From the NCBI RefSeq assembly GCF_001418225.1, contig NZ_LIPT01000003.1, positions 372,001 to 436,000 of the forward strand: a stretch of DNA of 64,000 nt, in the 5' to 3' direction. The notes beneath the pieces were generated by a model. It did no database searches. It was not told the DNA's origin and saw only the letters and a program-made list of their open reading frames with translations. Numbering within the stretch: position 1 is the stretch's first letter; the number at the start of each line of letters is the position of its first letter. Position numbers and translations under genes: made by a program. Shown in pieces: positions 7,854 to 18,285 of the stretch. This DNA comes from Pannonibacter indicus. Its GTDB lineage: Bacteria; Pseudomonadota; Alphaproteobacteria; Rhizobiales; Stappiaceae.

Positions 7854-9260
7854 GTGAGATATGTCAGTACGCGTGGTGACGCACCTGTTCTCGATTTCGC
7901 AGATGTTCTTCTTCAGGGTCTTGCCCGTGACGGCGGGCTTTACCTGCCCGAGACCTGGCCGCAGTTTGACGCCAAAACCATCGCAGGCTTTGCCGGCAAG
8001 TCCTATCAGGACGCCGCCTTCGAGGTGATCCGCCCCTTCACCGGCGGCACCATCAATGACGCCGATCTCAAGCGCATGATCGACGAGGCCTATGCTACGT
8101 TCCGCCATCCGGCGGTGACGCCGCTGGTGCAGATCGCGCCGAACCGCTTCGTGCTGGAGCTGTTCCACGGCCCGACGCTGGCCTTCAAGGATGTGGCCAT
8201 GCAGCTGCTGGGCCGGCTGATGGACCATGTGCTGAGCGAGCGCAACCAGCGCGCCACCATCGTTGGCGCCACGTCCGGCGACACGGGCGGTGCGGCCATC
8301 GAGGCCTTCCGCGGCCGTGAGCGCACGGATGTGTTCATCCTCTTTCCCGAAGGCCGCGTGTCCGGCGTGCAGCGCCGCCAGATGACGACGCCCACGGAAG
8401 CCAATGTTCATGCACTGGCGGTGGAAGGCAATTTCGATGATTGCCAGGCCATCGTGAAGGGCATGTTCAACCATTTCGAGTTCCGCGACAGGGTGGGCCT
8501 GTCGGGTGTGAACTCCATCAACTGGGCGCGCATTCTGGCGCAGATCGTCTACTACTTCGTGGCAGGCGTTGCCGTTGGCGCACCGCACCGCCCGGTGTCT
8601 TTCACTGTGCCGACCGGCAATTTCGGCGATATCTTTGCAGGCTATGCAGCCATGCGCATGGGCCTGCCGGTGGACAGGCTGGTGATCGCCACCAACCGCA
8701 ACGACATTCTGGTGCGCACGCTGGAAACGGGCCGCTACGAGATGCGCGGCGTCTCGGCGACCATCTCCCCGTCCATGGACATTCAGATCTCGTCGAACTT
8801 CGAGCGGCTTCTGGCGGAAATGCATGGCCGCGATGGCGCCGCCGTGAAGGCCATGATGGGCAGCCTTTCCCAGTCTGGCAGCTTCACCATCTCTGATGGC
8901 CCGCTCGCAGAGATGCGCAAGCTCTTCGCAGCCGGGCGCTGCGGCGAGGATCAGACGGCTGCCACCATCGCCCGCACCCATGCGGAAACCGGCTACCTGC
9001 TCGACCCGCATACCGCCATCGGCGTGCATGTGGCGGAAGAGCTGGGGGCGGGCGAAGCGCCGATGGTTGTGCTGGGCACGGCCCATCCGGCCAAGTTCCC
9101 CGCCGCCGTCAAGGCCGCCAGCGGTGTCTATCCGGCGCTCCCCGAACAGCTGGAGCCGATGATGACCGCACCGGAGCGCCAGAGCGTGCTGCCGGCGGAT
9201 CTTGGCGCCATCGAGCGCCATGTCGAGGCAAATGCCCGCGCCGTGAAGGGTGCGGCCTGA
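7854..9260 (+). CDS. thrC: Threonine synthase
   Basis: 468 residues from a GTG codon; the family N-terminus RYVSTRG begins right at this start. PLP-binding Lys lies in FHGPTLAFKDVAMQ, the SGDTGGAAIEAF phosphate-binding motif follows, and VPTGNFGDIFAGY is typical of the long thrC class. It converts O-phosphohomoserine to threonine, the step after homoserine kinase, whose gene thrB lies about 7 kb away in a different operon. The M16 protease gene follows in the same direction after 227 bp. Confidence 0.95.
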   Translation: MRYVSTRGDAPVLDFADVLLQGLARDGGLYLPETWPQFDAKTIAGFAGKSYQDAAFEVIRPFTGGTINDADLKRMIDEAYATFRHPAVTPLVQIAPNRFVLELFHGPTLAFKDVAMQLLGRLMDHVLSERNQRATIVGATSGDTGGAAIEAFRGRERTDVFILFPEGRVSGVQRRQMTTPTEANVHALAVEGNFDDCQAIVKGMFNHFEFRDRVGLSGVNSINWARILAQIVYYFVAGVAVGAPHRPVSFTVPTGNFGDIFAGYAAMRMGLPVDRLVIATNRNDILVRTLETGRYEMRGVSATISPSMDIQISSNFERLLAEMHGRDGAAVKAMMGSLSQSGSFTISDGPLAEMRKLFAAGRCGEDQTAATIARTHAETGYLLDPHTAIGVHVAEELGAGEAPMVVLGTAHPAKFPAAVKAASGVYPALPEQLEPMMTAPERQSVLPADLGAIERHVEANARAVKGAA

Positions 9261-9273
9261 AACTGACGCGGGG

Positions 9274-9304
9274 AGGGGGGCAGAATGCTTGCGCCCCTTT
9301 CTGC
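9274..9304 (+). terminator. Possible terminator after thrC
   Basis: A GGGGGC...GCGCCCC stem-loop followed by TTTCT lies 14 bp after the thrC stop. The stem is imperfect and the T-run short. Confidence 0.4.
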
Positions 9305-9487
9305 TTGAGCTGCCATCTGGCCGTGCCCTAGGCTATGTGTCACAACAATGACAAGGGCTGGCAAAGGCCCGCAAGCCGTGAAACAGTAGTGCCGCAGCCG
9401 GAGCGCCGGAATGCCTGAGGGCAGGAGGGCTGAAACGAGGGCAGGCGTGACACGCCGCCCGCTCCCCTGTGAGGCCGGGAGGACCGC

Positions 9488-10774
9488 ATGGAAGTAAGGA
9501 CGACCCGGTTGGCCAATGGGCTGACCGTCATCACGGACCGGATGCCGAGCCTCAGGACTGCGGCGCTCGGGGTGTGGGTGAGGACCGGGTCACGGGCGGA
9601 GGCACCAGAGCAGAATGGCATCACCCATCTGCTGGAGCACATGGCCTTCAAGGGCACCGCCACCCGCAGCGCCCGCCAGATTGCTGAAGAAATCGAGGCT
9701 GTCGGCGGCGAGCTGAATGCCTCCACCAGCGTCGAACACACCAATTACTATGCCCGCGTGCTGGCCGAGGATGTGCCGCTGGCGGCTAATCTTCTGGCCG
9801 ATATCCTCAAGAACTCGGTCTTCGATGCGGAAGAGCTGGCGCGCGAGCAGCATGTGATCCTGCAGGAAATCGGTGCCTCGCTCGACAGCCCGGACGATCA
9901 GGCCTTTGACCTGTTCCAGTCCACCGCCTGGCCGGGGCAGCCGCTGGGCCGGCCGATCCTTGGCACGCCCGAAACCCTGATGAGCTTCGACCGGGATTCG
10001 CTGACCCAGTATCTGGCCAACCGCTACCGGGCGCCGGACATGGTTCTTTCGGCGGCAGGGGCCGTGGATCACGACGAGCTGGTGCGTATTGCGGAGGATC
10101 AGTTCTCCAGCTTCAGCGCCGAACCGGCGGCGCCTGTGGGCGAAGCCACCTATGCCGGTGGTGAGGGCCGTCTGGAAAAGGAGCTGATGGAGGCGCAGAT
10201 CCTGCTGGGCTTCAAGGGCCAGTCCTATGCCTCGCCGGATTATTATGCGTCGCAGATCCTGGCCTCGGTGCTGGGCGGTGGCATGTCCTCGCGCCTCTTT
10301 CAGGAAGTGCGGGAAACGCGCGGCCTGTGCTACGCGATCTATGCCTTCCACTGGGCCTTCAACGACACGGGCCTTTTCGGCCTGCATGCCGCGACGGGCG
10401 AGGAAAACCTCGAAGAGCTGATGCCGGTGATCCTGGGCGAACTGGAGCGCGCAGGCAGCGACATTTCCGAGGATGAGGTGGCCCGTGCCCGTGCGCAGAT
10501 CCGCGCCGGACTGATGATGGCACTGGAAAGCCCGGCCGCCCGCGCCGGCCAGATCGCCCGGCAAATGCTGATCCATGGCCGTACGCTGAGCCTTGAGGAA
10601 GTGTCGCAGCGCATCAATGCGGTGACCGCCGAGAGTGTGCGCCGTGTGGCATCGGACATCTTCACCTCCAGCCGGCCGACGCTGACGGGCCTTGGCCCCA
10701 TCGGCAAGATGATGACACTGGACGAGGTGCAGCTGCGCCTCAGCGGCCCCATGCCGCGGCGTGCCTTCGCCTGA
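9488..10774 (+). CDS. M16 family zinc peptidase (mitochondrial processing peptidase-like)
   Basis: 428 residues, matching single-domain alphaproteobacterial M16B enzymes. The inverted zinc motif HLLEH (residues 47-51) sits in NGITHLLEHMAFKGTATR, and the downstream Glu ligand is in the AREQHVILQEI segment. A C-terminal inactive half with LGGGMSSRLFQEVRE follows. It is an ortholog-type of the mitochondrial processing peptidase beta subunit and cleaves small peptides or presequence-like substrates. The GNAT gene follows after 26 bp and the two are probably cotranscribed. Confidence 0.92.
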   Translation: MEVRTTRLANGLTVITDRMPSLRTAALGVWVRTGSRAEAPEQNGITHLLEHMAFKGTATRSARQIAEEIEAVGGELNASTSVEHTNYYARVLAEDVPLAANLLADILKNSVFDAEELAREQHVILQEIGASLDSPDDQAFDLFQSTAWPGQPLGRPILGTPETLMSFDRDSLTQYLANRYRAPDMVLSAAGAVDHDELVRIAEDQFSSFSAEPAAPVGEATYAGGEGRLEKELMEAQILLGFKGQSYASPDYYASQILASVLGGGMSSRLFQEVRETRGLCYAIYAFHWAFNDTGLFGLHAATGEENLEELMPVILGELERAGSDISEDEVARARAQIRAGLMMALESPAARAGQIARQMLIHGRTLSLEEVSQRINAVTAESVRRVASDIFTSSRPTLTGLGPIGKMMTLDEVQLRLSGPMPRRAFA

Positions 10775-10800
10775 ACCGGGCCGGGATAAGGGGGCGTCAG

Positions 10801-11439
10801 GTGGCCTTGCTTCTGTCCTTCGGAGCGTCGGAGACAGAGCCCACATTGCGGGGGCAGGGCTTCTATCTGCGCCCGCCCCTGATGGCGGATTTCCCGCAGT
10901 GGTCTGTGCTGCGGGAAGAAAGCCGCAGCTTTCTGACCCCTTGGGAGCCGCTGTGGCCGGTGGATGATCTGACCAAGCCCGCCTTCCGCCGCCGCCTTCG
11001 CCGTTATGCCAATGACCGCAAGGAGGGGCGCAGCTATCCCTTCTTCCTCTTTTCACAGGATGGAACGCTTCTGGGCGGGGCGACCTTGTCCAATATCCGG
11101 CGCGGTGTCGCCCAATGCTGCTCGCTCGGCTACTGGATGGGCGCACGGCACGCTGGAAAAGGTTACATGTCCAGCGCGGTCGCCTTGATCGCGCCATTCT
11201 GTTTCGATGTGTTGCGCCTGCACCGGATCGAGGCGGCCTGCCTTCCCAGCAACGGGCCGTCGATCCAGCTTCTACGCAAGAACGGGTTCATACGCGAAGG
11301 TTATGCGCGCCGCTACCTCAATATCAACGGTCAGTGGCAGGACCATATCCTCTTCGCGCGCCTTGCCGATGATCCGGTGCCGGCCGCTGCGGCCGCCTCT
11401 CCACAATGGACCAGTGGCGCCTCGAAAGAAATCTTGTGA
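10801..11439 (+). CDS. GNAT family N-acetyltransferase (RimJ/RimL-like)
   Basis: 212 residues from a GTG start. The fold is recognisable from LRPPLMADFPQW, GYWMGARHAGKGYMSSAV (acetyl-CoA-binding R/Q-x-x-G-x-G/A region) and the closing IEAACLPSNGPSIQLLRKNGFIREGYARRYLNI, typical of RimJ-like N-terminal or ribosomal-protein acetyltransferases. The exact substrate is unknown. It sits between the M16 protease and the EAL gene; its stop is separated by one base from the next ATG, which implies translational coupling. Confidence 0.88.
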   Translation: MALLLSFGASETEPTLRGQGFYLRPPLMADFPQWSVLREESRSFLTPWEPLWPVDDLTKPAFRRRLRRYANDRKEGRSYPFFLFSQDGTLLGGATLSNIRRGVAQCCSLGYWMGARHAGKGYMSSAVALIAPFCFDVLRLHRIEAACLPSNGPSIQLLRKNGFIREGYARRYLNINGQWQDHILFARLADDPVPAAAAASPQWTSGASKEIL

Positions 11440-11440
11440 C

Positions 11441-14371
11441 ATGGCCGACAACCCTTTAACTGTTCGAGCCATGCTCGCCACTCCGCTTCAACTGCCGGTG
11501 ACATTTCTCCGGTTCCTGGCTGCCGTATTGCTGTTGCTGACTGCGACCCTGTTCGCAGGCCGCGCCCTTGCGCTTGAGCCGATCCCGGTGCCGCTGGATG
11601 TGGAGGCGCTGGAACTCACCGGCGCAATCGATCTTTACCGCGATGCCGGACCACGCCTGCAGGTCTCCACCGCGCCCGGTGCCGATGGCATCGTCCGGCG
11701 CATCGAAGTGGCCTCGCGTGACGGGCAGAACACCAACTGGGCGGTTTTCTCGCTGACCAACACCTCCGATGAGCAGGTCGACCGGCTCATCGTCGCGCCG
11801 TTCTATCAGCTCGCCGGTTCACGCATGATCTGGCCGGATCTGGGCACTTCCCGTGTGGCTTCGATCACGCCCAGCCAGGGCATTGCCCCGGAGCGGCAGA
11901 AAAGCCTTGAGGCCGATGTCTTCCTGATCACGCTCGATCCGGGCGCCATCGTCACCTATGTGGCCGAACTGCGCACGCCCGAGCTGCCGCAGATCCGCCT
12001 GTGGGAGCCCGATGCCTACAAGGAAACGGTCAACGCTTACACGCTGTACCGCGGTATCATTCTCGGCATTTCCGGTTTGCTGGCGCTGTTCCTGACCATT
12101 CTGTTCGTGGTCAAGGGCACGGTGATGTTCCCGGCAACGGCCTCGCTGGCCTGGGCGGTTCTGGCCTATCTGTGCATTGACTTCGGCTTCTGGAGCCGGG
12201 TGTTCAACCTCACACAGGGCGAAGACCAGCTCTACCGGGCGAGCGCCGAAGTGATGCTGGCGGCCAGCCTGATCATCTTTCTCTATGCCTATCTCAACCT
12301 GAACCGCTGGCACATCCGCTACAGTCACCTCGCGCTGGGCACGCTCAGCCTGCTGCTGGGGCTCCTGGGCGTCGCGGTATGGGACCCCTCGATTGCGGCC
12401 GGCATCGCGCGTCTGTCGCTCGGCTTTATCGGCTTTGCCGGTTTTGCCACGGTTCTGGTTCTGGCGCTTCAGGGCTATGACCGGGCGATCATGCTGATCC
12501 CCACCTGGTTTCTGCTGATCGTCTGGCTCATTGGCTCGGCGATGACCGTCCTGGGGGTGCTCAACAACGACATCGTCCAGCCGGCGCTGGGCGGCGGACT
12601 GGTCCTGATCGTTCTGCTGATCGGCTTCACGGTGATGCAGCACGCCTTTGCAGGCGGCGCCATCGTTCAGGGCCTGATTTCGGATGTGGAGCGGCGCGCT
12701 CTGGCCCTCACCGGGGCAGGGGACATCATCTGGGACTGGGATATCGACCGTGACCGCATCTACACCGGCCACGAAGTCGAGGATTTGCTGAACCTTCGCC
12801 ATGGCACGCTGGATGGCCCGGCACGTGACTGGCTGGACGTGCTGCACCCGCAGGACCGAGACCGCTTCCGCGCCACGCTGGATGCAGTGGTGGATCAGCG
12901 GCGCGGCAAGGTGCAGCAGGATTTCCGCCTGCGCTCCGAGGATGGCCATTTCCGCTGGTTCCGCCTGCGTGCCCGCCCCATTCTGGGCTCGGATGCCGAA
13001 GTCATCCGCTGCGTCGGCACGCTGCTGGACATCACCGAGCAGAAGACCGCCGAAGAGCGGCTGCTGCATGATGCTGTGCATGACAACCTGACGGGCCTTG
13101 CCAACCGCGAACTGTTCATGGACCGGCTGGAGGCAGCTCTTGCCCGCTGCAAGGCGGACAGCAGCATCGCCAAGCCGACGGTGCTTCTGCTTAATCTCGA
13201 CCGGTTCAAGCAGGTGAATGACGGCATCGGCCTGTCGGCAGGGGATTCGATCCTGCTGACCATCGCCCGCCGCCTCGACCGCATGCTGCAGCCGCAGGAT
13301 TCCCTCGCCCGGCTCAACGGCGACCAGTATGGCATGATCCTGCTGTCGGAGCAGGAGGCCGGACGCATTGCTCAGGTGGCCGACGCCTTCCGCAAGGCCG
13401 TGCGCGCGCCCGTGACCTATGGCGACCGCGAAGTCTTCCTCACCTGCTCCATCGGTTTTGCCCTGTTCGAAGGCGGGCGCCAGACGGCGGAAGAGCTGGT
13501 GACGGATGCGGAAATCGCGCTGAACCACGCCAAGCGCCTCGGCGGCGACCGTCAGGAGGTCTTCCGCCCGATCCTGCGCCCGCTGGGCCGCAATGTCATC
13601 GATCTGGAAGGCGACCTGCGCAAGGCGATCAAGGAAGGCGAACTCGCCGTCCATTTCCAGCCCATCGTGCGCCTTTCGGATCAGTCCGTCGCCGGGTTCG
13701 AGGTTCTGTCCCGCTGGAAACATGCCAAGCGCGGGCCGATTGCTCCGAGCGAGTTCATTCCGATTGCCGAACAGTCCGGTCTGATCAACGAACTGGGCGT
13801 CTATGTGCTCGACAAGGGCGCGCGCCAGCTGGCCGAATGGCAGGACAAGATCCGCACGCCGGTGCCGCTGTTCCTCTCGGTCAACATCTCCTCCCGCCAG
13901 CTGCTGCGTCATGACCTCATCAACGAAGTGAAGGCCATCCTGTCGCGCTCGCGCATTGTTCCGGGCACGCTGAAGCTGGAGCTGACCGAATCCATGGTCA
14001 TGTCCAACCCGGAATATGCCGCCAAGGTGCTGGAGCGCCTGCGCGGTCTAGGGGCAGGGCTGTCGCTGGATGATTTCGGCACGGGCTATTCCTCGCTGGC
14101 CTATCTGCAGCGCTTCCCCTTCGACACGATCAAGATCGACCAGTCCTTCGTGCGGCACAACGGCCAGTCGGCCCGCCCTGTCATCCTGCGTTCCATCATC
14201 GCCCTCGGCCATGATCTGGGCATGTCCATCGTCGCGGAAGGGGCGGAAAGCGAGTCCGATGCGCTCGAACTGTTCCAGCTCGGCTGCGAATATGCGCAGG
14301 GCTATTTCTTCGGCGAAGCCATGACCGCAGAAGAGGCCACCGTGTATCTGCGTGAGCAGCACGAGGCTTGA
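11441..14371 (+). CDS. 7TM-PAS-GGDEF-EAL cyclic-di-GMP protein (degenerate GGDEF)
   Basis: 976 residues from the ATG one base after the GNAT stop. Order: an N-terminal hydrophobic segment, a periplasmic beta-rich domain (about 35-200) resembling 7TMR-DISM extracellular domains, seven membrane segments (about 205-415), a PAS domain (about 425-555) ending in ITEQKTAEERLLHDA, a GGDEF domain whose active-site loop reads NGDQY (residues 626-630) instead of GGDEF, and an EAL domain starting FQPIVRLSDQSVAGFEVLSRW with E-V-L for EAL, then LTESMVM, DDFGTGYSS (877 onward) and VAEGAES. The metal-binding acids of EAL are kept, so phosphodiesterase activity is plausible, while diguanylate cyclase activity is unlikely. 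The sensor ligand is unknown. Confidence 0.9.
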   Translation: MADNPLTVRAMLATPLQLPVTFLRFLAAVLLLLTATLFAGRALALEPIPVPLDVEALELTGAIDLYRDAGPRLQVSTAPGADGIVRRIEVASRDGQNTNWAVFSLTNTSDEQVDRLIVAPFYQLAGSRMIWPDLGTSRVASITPSQGIAPERQKSLEADVFLITLDPGAIVTYVAELRTPELPQIRLWEPDAYKETVNAYTLYRGIILGISGLLALFLTILFVVKGTVMFPATASLAWAVLAYLCIDFGFWSRVFNLTQGEDQLYRASAEVMLAASLIIFLYAYLNLNRWHIRYSHLALGTLSLLLGLLGVAVWDPSIAAGIARLSLGFIGFAGFATVLVLALQGYDRAIMLIPTWFLLIVWLIGSAMTVLGVLNNDIVQPALGGGLVLIVLLIGFTVMQHAFAGGAIVQGLISDVERRALALTGAGDIIWDWDIDRDRIYTGHEVEDLLNLRHGTLDGPARDWLDVLHPQDRDRFRATLDAVVDQRRGKVQQDFRLRSEDGHFRWFRLRARPILGSDAEVIRCVGTLLDITEQKTAEERLLHDAVHDNLTGLANRELFMDRLEAALARCKADSSIAKPTVLLLNLDRFKQVNDGIGLSAGDSILLTIARRLDRMLQPQDSLARLNGDQYGMILLSEQEAGRIAQVADAFRKAVRAPVTYGDREVFLTCSIGFALFEGGRQTAEELVTDAEIALNHAKRLGGDRQEVFRPILRPLGRNVIDLEGDLRKAIKEGELAVHFQPIVRLSDQSVAGFEVLSRWKHAKRGPIAPSEFIPIAEQSGLINELGVYVLDKGARQLAEWQDKIRTPVPLFLSVNISSRQLLRHDLINEVKAILSRSRIVPGTLKLELTESMVMSNPEYAAKVLERLRGLGAGLSLDDFGTGYSSLAYLQRFPFDTIKIDQSFVRHNGQSARPVILRSIIALGHDLGMSIVAEGAESESDALELFQLGCEYAQGYFFGEAMTAEEATVYLREQHEA

Positions 14372-14421
14372 GGCAGCAGAAACGGCGGTTTTTCGCGCCC
14401 GGGTGCAGGCGACGCTCCGAT

Positions 14422-14567
14422 CTCTCCATCGTCATCCGGACGCGCCCCGCGCGATCCGGGACCGGAGAGCCGGGGTGCAGCTTAATCACATGAAATCCAA
14501 AGCATAAGCCGAGACTCACCGGTCCCGGATCTCCGCTTCGCTGCGTCCGGGACGACGACGGAGAGGT
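14422..14567. repeat. Alphaproteobacterial CCGGA palindromic repeat, paired copy (H1)
   Basis: Two related palindromes, CCGGACGCGC...GCGATCCGG at 14436-14460 and CCGGATCTCCGCTTCGCTGC onward at 14525-14552, flank about 50 bp. The outer ends CTCTCC/GGAGAG also pair. The same unit occurs at about 39000-39212, 51338-51391 and 56787-56840. It lies between the convergent EAL and kinase genes. Confidence 0.75.
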
Positions 14568-14626
14568 TTAACCTGGAGTTTGTGCTGAACTGGCTGGCCA
14601 GGCTCGGAACGCTTTTCCAGTAAGCG

Positions 14627-15652
14627 TCACCCCACCAGCAGGGCCAGCGGACGGTTGCCGTCCGTCAGGGTCAGCGGCGTGACGCCGAAGGGATCGCCGT
14701 CGATCTGGGCGGGCACGGCGCGGCGGCTGGTGAGGGTGAGGCTGTTCACCGGCACCAGCGTGGCACCCTTCGTCTTGTGCAGGCGGCCTGTCAGCAGTGC
14801 AAGGCCGAAGCGCAAGGCGGCCAGCGGCGTGTCCTTTTCCAGCGCCAGAAGATGCAGGCCGGGCCTTGTCACGCCGCCATCCGGGCAGATGACGAAAGGA
14901 CCGCCATAGTGGCGGGCCTTGGTGACGACGGCGAGGCGGCAGGTCAGCGTCCGGCCCGCATGGTCGCCGTTCTCCGGCTCATCGCCGATCCGCACGAAGA
15001 GGTCTTCCCCATGGCGCGAGAAGGCGATGTCGAGCGCCGTGAGCACATAGGCGAGCTTGCCGAGGCGGCGCTTCAGCGCCAGCGGCACCGCGTGAACGAC
15101 TTCCGCATCAAACCCGGCAGAGGCCATCAGCACGAATGGACGGCCATTGGCGAGGCCGTAATGCAGCGGCACACTGCGCCGTTGCAGCATCATGCGGGCG
15201 ATGCCTTCGGCGCTGCGCGGAAGCTTCAATTCGGCGGCCAGAACATTGGCGGTACCGCAGGGAATGACCGCCAGTTCGGGAGCGGCCGCTGCCGTGTTCT
15301 GCTGAAAGCCGCGGATTGCCTCATTGACCGATCCATCGCCGCCGGCCACCGCCAGAATGCCGGTCCGCAGGGCCGGATCGGCGCAGATCTCACCAATTTC
15401 TCCGGCCCGGCGTGTCAGGCGGATGGTCACCGTGCAGCCCTGTGATTCAAGCCTTGCGGCAATGTCCTGCAAAAGGCGCGGGCGGTAGCCGCCGGAAACG
15501 GGATTGGCGAGGATCAACACGCTGCGGGCAAGGGCGGCGGCGCTGTCATGCGCGCCGGATCCGCCTTCCTGTGAATGAGCGGCGGCCCGAGTCTCTTCCG
15601 GCCCGGAGCTGTCATCTCCCGCCATGAAATCTGCCTTGCGCAGGGGCTTCAT
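14627..15652 (-). CDS. Diacylglycerol kinase-family lipid kinase
   Basis: 341 residues; the start ATG overlaps the rnhA stop by 4 bp. The kinase signature [16 protein letters not shown] (GGDGSVNE at residues 104-111), [13 protein letters not shown] and a late IDGDPFG motif identify the DAGK catalytic family, which also includes YegS-like and sphingoid-base kinases. The likely substrate is a membrane diacylglycerol or long-chain base. The first 40 residues are low-complexity and an alternative ATG exists at codon 10. Last gene of the ispH-thrB-rnhA operon. Confidence 0.88.
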   Translation of the reverse strand: MKPLRKADFMAGDDSSGPEETRAAAHSQEGGSGAHDSAAALARSVLILANPVSGGYRPRLLQDIAARLESQGCTVTIRLTRRAGEIGEICADPALRTGILAVAGGDGSVNEAIRGFQQNTAAAAPELAVIPCGTANVLAAELKLPRSAEGIARMMLQRRSVPLHYGLANGRPFVLMASAGFDAEVVHAVPLALKRRLGKLAYVLTALDIAFSRHGEDLFVRIGDEPENGDHAGRTLTCRLAVVTKARHYGGPFVICPDGGVTRPGLHLLALEKDTPLAALRFGLALLTGRLHKTKGATLVPVNSLTLTSRRAVPAQIDGDPFGVTPLTLTDGNRPLALLVG

Positions 15653-16125
15653 CCGTTGCTGCCTCCAGCTGCATTGCGGCCTTTCTGAAAGGGCTTCATG
15701 CCGAGCCGGGCCAGTTCGTCGGCCCGTTCATTCTCCGGGTGTCCGGCGTGACCTTTCACCCAGTGCCAGGAAATCTGATGCTGGCGCTGCGCGGCGTCGA
15801 GAGCCTGCCAGAGGTCGGCATTCTTCACCGGCTTCTTGTCTGCCGTGCGCCAGTCATTGCGCTTCCAGTTGAACAGCCATTTGGTGATGCCATCACGCAC
15901 ATAAACGCTGTCGGTGTACAGATCGACGGAGCAGGGGCGCTTGAGGGCCCTCAAAGCCTCGATGGCCGCCGTCAGCTCCATGCGGTTGTTGGTGGTTTCC
16001 GCTTCGCCGCCGTTGAGCTCTTTCTCGTGCGGGCCGAAACGCAGGATCGCGCCCCAGCCGCCCGGTCCCGGATTTCCCGAGCAGGCACCGTCCGTGTAGA
16101 TGACGACCTTTGCGTCCTCGCTCAT
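15649..16125 (-). CDS. rnhA: Ribonuclease HI
   Basis: 158 residues, close to E. coli RNase HI. The metal-binding carboxylates are all present: D12 in [16 protein letters not shown]50 in NNRMELTA, D72 in YTDSVYV and D136 in NERADELA, with the GHAGHPEN loop histidine. It degrades the RNA strand of RNA-DNA hybrids during replication. It overlaps both neighbours by 4 bp (thrB stop, kinase start), so translation is coupled. Confidence 0.97.
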   Translation of the reverse strand: MSEDAKVVIYTDGACSGNPGPGGWGAILRFGPHEKELNGGEAETTNNRMELTAAIEALRALKRPCSVDLYTDSVYVRDGITKWLFNWKRNDWRTADKKPVKNADLWQALDAAQRQHQISWHWVKGHAGHPENERADELARLGMKPFQKGRNAAGGSNG

Positions 16126-17087
16126 GCGTCCAGCCCGTAATCATGAGCGGAGATGGCGCCCCGGTGGAAGCGCAGCTTGCGCAGATATTCGGTGGGGTCC
16201 TTCGGCGTCACCAGCGCGCCGGGAGGCACGTTGAGCCAGTCGTAAAGCCGCGTCAGCAGGAAGCGGATGGATGCGCCGCGCGCCAGCAGGGGCAGGGCCG
16301 CGAATTCTTGCCGCGTGAAGGGGCGGATCTTTCGGTAGCCATTAAGGAAGGCACGCGCCTTGGTGACATTGAAGGCGCCGTCGGCCTCGAAGCACCAGGC
16401 GTTGATGCAGATGACCGCGTCATAGGCAAAGCTGTCGGTGCAGGCGAAGTAGAAGTCGATGAGGCCGGACAACTCGCTGCCAAGGAAGAACACGTTGTCG
16501 GGGAAGAGATCCGCATGGATCACTCCGCCCGGCAGGTCTTTGGGCCAGTTGGCTTCCAGATAGTCGAGTTCGCCGGCAAGCTCTTCGGCAAGGCCTGGCA
16601 CCACTGTATCGGCGCGCTCCCCCGAGCGGTTGAAGAGGGGGCGCCAGCCGCTGACATCCAGCGCATTGTGCCGCTTCATCGGGAAATCGGCGCCGGCCAG
16701 ATGCAGCCGGGCAAGCGCCTCGCCAAGGGCGGCGCAATGCTCAAGGCGCGGGCGGCGCACCCACATGCCTTCCAGGAAGGTAACCATGGCAGCGGGGCGG
16801 CCCGACAGAGTGCCCAGCATGGTGCCGTCTTCTGCCACCAGCGGCTGCGGGCAGTTGATGCCCTTCTTCGCCAGATGCTGCATCAGGTTGAGGAAGAAGG
16901 GCAGATCGTCCGGGTTCACCCGCTTTTCATAGAGGGTGAGGATGAAATTGGCCTGATCCGTGCGCACCAGAAAGTTGGAGTTCTCCACGCCCTCGGCGAT
17001 GCCCTTGTAGGACAGGAGACGGCCAATGCCGTATCGGGCGACAAAGGCGGCAAGGTCTTCGTCGGCAACTTCGGTATAAACGGCCAT
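16122..17087 (-). CDS. thrB: Homoserine kinase (APH-like type)
   Basis: 321 residues with the aminoglycoside-phosphotransferase fold: EGVENSNF near the N-terminus, then [15 protein letters not shown] (Brenner-like HxDLxxxN catalytic motif) and [12 protein letters not shown] (metal-binding D). This is the alphaproteobacterial ThrB type, unrelated to the GHMP enzyme of E. coli. It phosphorylates homoserine in threonine synthesis. It follows ispH by 6 bp and overlaps rnhA by 4 bp. Confidence 0.94.
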   Translation of the reverse strand: MAVYTEVADEDLAAFVARYGIGRLLSYKGIAEGVENSNFLVRTDQANFILTLYEKRVNPDDLPFFLNLMQHLAKKGINCPQPLVAEDGTMLGTLSGRPAAMVTFLEGMWVRRPRLEHCAALGEALARLHLAGADFPMKRHNALDVSGWRPLFNRSGERADTVVPGLAEELAGELDYLEANWPKDLPGGVIHADLFPDNVFFLGSELSGLIDFYFACTDSFAYDAVICINAWCFEADGAFNVTKARAFLNGYRKIRPFTRQEFAALPLLARGASIRFLLTRLYDWLNVPPGALVTPKDPTEYLRKLRFHRGAISAHDYGLDA

Positions 17088-17093
17088 TGGGGG

Positions 17094-18089
17094 CTACTCG
17101 GCTGCGCTGGGAACGTCTGCCATGGTGCGAAGCTCGCGCGGCAGGTTGAAGGCGATGGTTTCTTCCGCCGTGCGCACCTCGTTCACCGTTACGGTGAAGC
17201 GCTCTGCAAAGGCGGCGATGATTTCCTCGACCAGCGTTTCGGGGGCAGAGGCGCCTGCCGTCAGGCCGAGGCTGGAAATGCTCTCGAAATCGGTCCAGTC
17301 GATGTCCGAGGCCCGCTGCACCAGAACGGCCTTGCGGCATCCGGCACGCTCTGCCACTTCGCGCAGGCGCTGCGAGTTGGACGAGTTGGGCGCGCCCACC
17401 ACGATCATTGCATCCACCTGCGGCGCCACTACCTTCACCGCATCCTGACGGTTGGTCGTGGCGTAGCAGATGTCTTCCTTGTGCGGGGCGACGATATCGG
17501 GAAAGCGCTGCTTCAGCACCTCGACAATGCCCTTGGTGTCATCCACCGAAAGGGTTGTCTGGGTGATGAAGGCAAGCTGACGGCCGGTGCGCGGCTGATA
17601 GTTGCGCGCATCCTCTTCCGTCTCGATCAGGAACACCGTGCCCTCCGGCAGCTGTCCCATGGTGCCGATCACTTCCGGGTGGCCGGCGTGGCCGATCAGC
17701 AGGATCTCGCGGTCGCGCCGGTCGTGGATCTCGGCTTCCTTGTGCACCTTGGACACGAGCGGGCAGGTGGCGTCGAGGAAGAACATGTTCCGCCCGCGCG
17801 CATCTTCCGGCACGGATTTCGGCACGCCATGGGCGGAGAAGATCACCGGGCGGCCGCGCTGGTCTGCCGGGATCTCGTCAAGCTCCTCGACGAAAACGGC
17901 GCCCTTGGCCTTCAGCCCGTCAACCACAAACCGGTTATGCACGATCTCGTGGCGCACATAGACCGGACGTCCGAACTTCTCCAGCGCCAGTTCGACGATC
18001 TGGATGGCACGGTCCACCCCTGCGCAGAAGCCGCGCGGTGCACACAATTTCACGTCCAGCGCCGGAAGAGCGCCATGATTGCCGGTCAT
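17094..18089 (-). CDS. ispH: 4-hydroxy-3-methylbut-2-enyl diphosphate reductase
   Basis: 331 residues from the ATG at 18089, which has AAGGA 6 nt upstream; further in-frame ATGs upstream lack a ribosome site. Signature [14 protein letters not shown] gives the first cluster cysteine (residue 22), [14 protein letters not shown] the second, and the NSSNSQRL stretch binds diphosphate. IspH carries a [4Fe-4S] cluster and makes IPP/DMAPP in the last MEP-pathway step. First gene of the operon ispH-thrB-rnhA-lipid kinase. Confidence 0.96.
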   Translation of the reverse strand: MTGNHGALPALDVKLCAPRGFCAGVDRAIQIVELALEKFGRPVYVRHEIVHNRFVVDGLKAKGAVFVEELDEIPADQRGRPVIFSAHGVPKSVPEDARGRNMFFLDATCPLVSKVHKEAEIHDRRDREILLIGHAGHPEVIGTMGQLPEGTVFLIETEEDARNYQPRTGRQLAFITQTTLSVDDTKGIVEVLKQRFPDIVAPHKEDICYATTNRQDAVKVVAPQVDAMIVVGAPNSSNSQRLREVAERAGCRKAVLVQRASDIDWTDFESISSLGLTAGASAPETLVEEIIAAFAERFTVTVNEVRTAEETIAFNLPRELRTMADVPSAAE

Positions 18090-18285
18090 GTCAGGTCCTT
18101 GAGCGTGGCTCATGGGGGCAATAGAGTGATCACCCCATGGCATGTCAAGGGGAAGCATGCGCATTGCTGCCGGGCAAGCCCTGCATTCTGCGCCGTGAAT
18201 CCATAGAGGCAGGCTGCGTCTCGCCAAAACGGATATGGCCTGTTATAGACCGGCGAACAGGTTTCGAGTGAAGTGGAACTTCTGA

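Noticed and set aside
11819-13912. 697-codon minus-strand open frame opposite the EAL gene
   Set aside because: It is antisense to a gene with clear PAS/GGDEF/EAL motifs; its product is Gln/His/Arg-rich with no domain, as expected for an antisense frame in GC-rich DNA.
16110-18206. 698-codon plus-strand open frame opposite thrB and ispH
   Set aside because: Antisense shadow; real genes on the minus strand have full catalytic motifs.
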